Below, piece after piece: positions 6,270 to 6,352 of a stretch of DNA of 6,352 nucleotides. The stretch is taken from positions 1-6,352 of the forward strand of contig CAJWET010000096.1 of assembly GCA_913031515.1 (NCBI GenBank), read 5' to 3'. The notes under the pieces are model-generated. The model ran no database searches. It had not been told where the DNA came from and saw only the letters and a program-made list of their open reading frames with translations. Position 1 is the first letter of the stretch; each line of letters begins with the position of its first letter. Source of the stretch: an uncultured Acidimicrobiaceae bacterium. GTDB taxonomy: Bacteria; Actinomycetota; Acidimicrobiia; Acidimicrobiales; UBA8592. A program made the position numbers and the translations under genes.

Positions 6270-6352
6270 TAAATTTCAATTCCATTCAAAAAAATCCTGT
6301 AATTGATTTTAGCTGTAGATTCAAGAGTTTTAGAAACTGAGCAATATTTTTC
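6269..6352 (-). CDS. OsmC-family protein, 3' end (partial at window edge)
   Basis: Reading the minus strand from base 6352 gives 27 codons ending in TAA at 6269-6271. The peptide begins EKYCSVSKTLESTAKINY. The EKYCSV-x-x-x-L-x-x-T-A-x-I pattern is the C-terminal signature of OsmC/YhfA-type proteins, where the Cys is one of the two conserved redox-active cysteines of the peroxidase fold. The stop overlaps the metH-like ATG (TAATG), indicating translational coupling. From memory, an OsmC gene next to a stand-alone MetH N-terminal domain gene occurs in Flavobacteriia, in agreement with the low G+C here. The N-terminal part is off the window. Confidence 0.72.
   Translation of the reverse strand, partial: EKYCSVSKTLESTAKINYRIFLNGIEI

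Noticed and set aside
1..6352. CRISPR array, tRNA, rRNA, insertion sequence or phage features
   Set aside because: No regularly spaced repeats, no cloverleaf-like segments, no transposase or integrase motifs and no terminal inverted repeats were seen; nearly all sequence is protein-coding.

Overview
The window looks like metagenomic or environmental bacterial DNA made of at least two unlike parts. Positions 1-4440 hold one co-directional (+) gene run. Spacing is tight, Shine-Dalgarno-like sites precede most genes, and hand counts of sampled 60-base blocks give about 42-57% G+C. In order the genes are: the 3' tail of an unidentified gene (2-82), a small antibiotic-biosynthesis-monooxygenase (ABM) domain protein (126-491), an ACMSD-like metal-dependent amidohydrolase/decarboxylase (498-1466), an imidazolonepropionase-like amidohydrolase (1471-2748), a second ABM protein (2789-3088), a pyridoxamine-phosphate-oxidase-like split-barrel protein (3127-3645) and a classical short-chain dehydrogenase (3652-4440). 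Together they look like a catabolic operon that oxidises, dehydrogenates and hydrolyses or decarboxylates an organic, perhaps cyclic, substrate. The substrate cannot be read from sequence. This mix of families is common in marine actinobacterial and SAR202-type Chloroflexota genomes, but that assignment is only a weak inference.

Positions 4488-6352 run the other way (-) and converge on the operon. They contain one long open frame of 593 codons whose halves belong to unrelated families. Residues 1 to about 214 are the N-terminal part of a cobalamin-dependent methionine synthase homocysteine-methyltransferase barrel (MetH type). Residues from about 215 to the end are most of a CotH-type kinase domain with a Pro/Gln/Asn-rich tail. 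The join is in frame at about 5616-5655 and coincides with a drop in G+C from about 35-45% (CotH side) to about 25-37% (MetH side). Upstream of the MetH start, and overlapping it by one base, is the last 27 codons of an OsmC-family protein.

The OsmC-metH pair has low G+C and no visible Shine-Dalgarno site, which suits Bacteroidota (Flavobacteriia-like). The + strand operon uses clear Shine-Dalgarno sites. The simplest reading is a chimeric contig (assembly or cloning), or less likely a real recombination that truncated both metH and cotH. The join lies in a short stretch, GTITDASG-like at protein level, that either family could carry. The main points to check are this junction, the Asp-to-Asn change in the ACMSD-like enzyme, and the unassigned operon.
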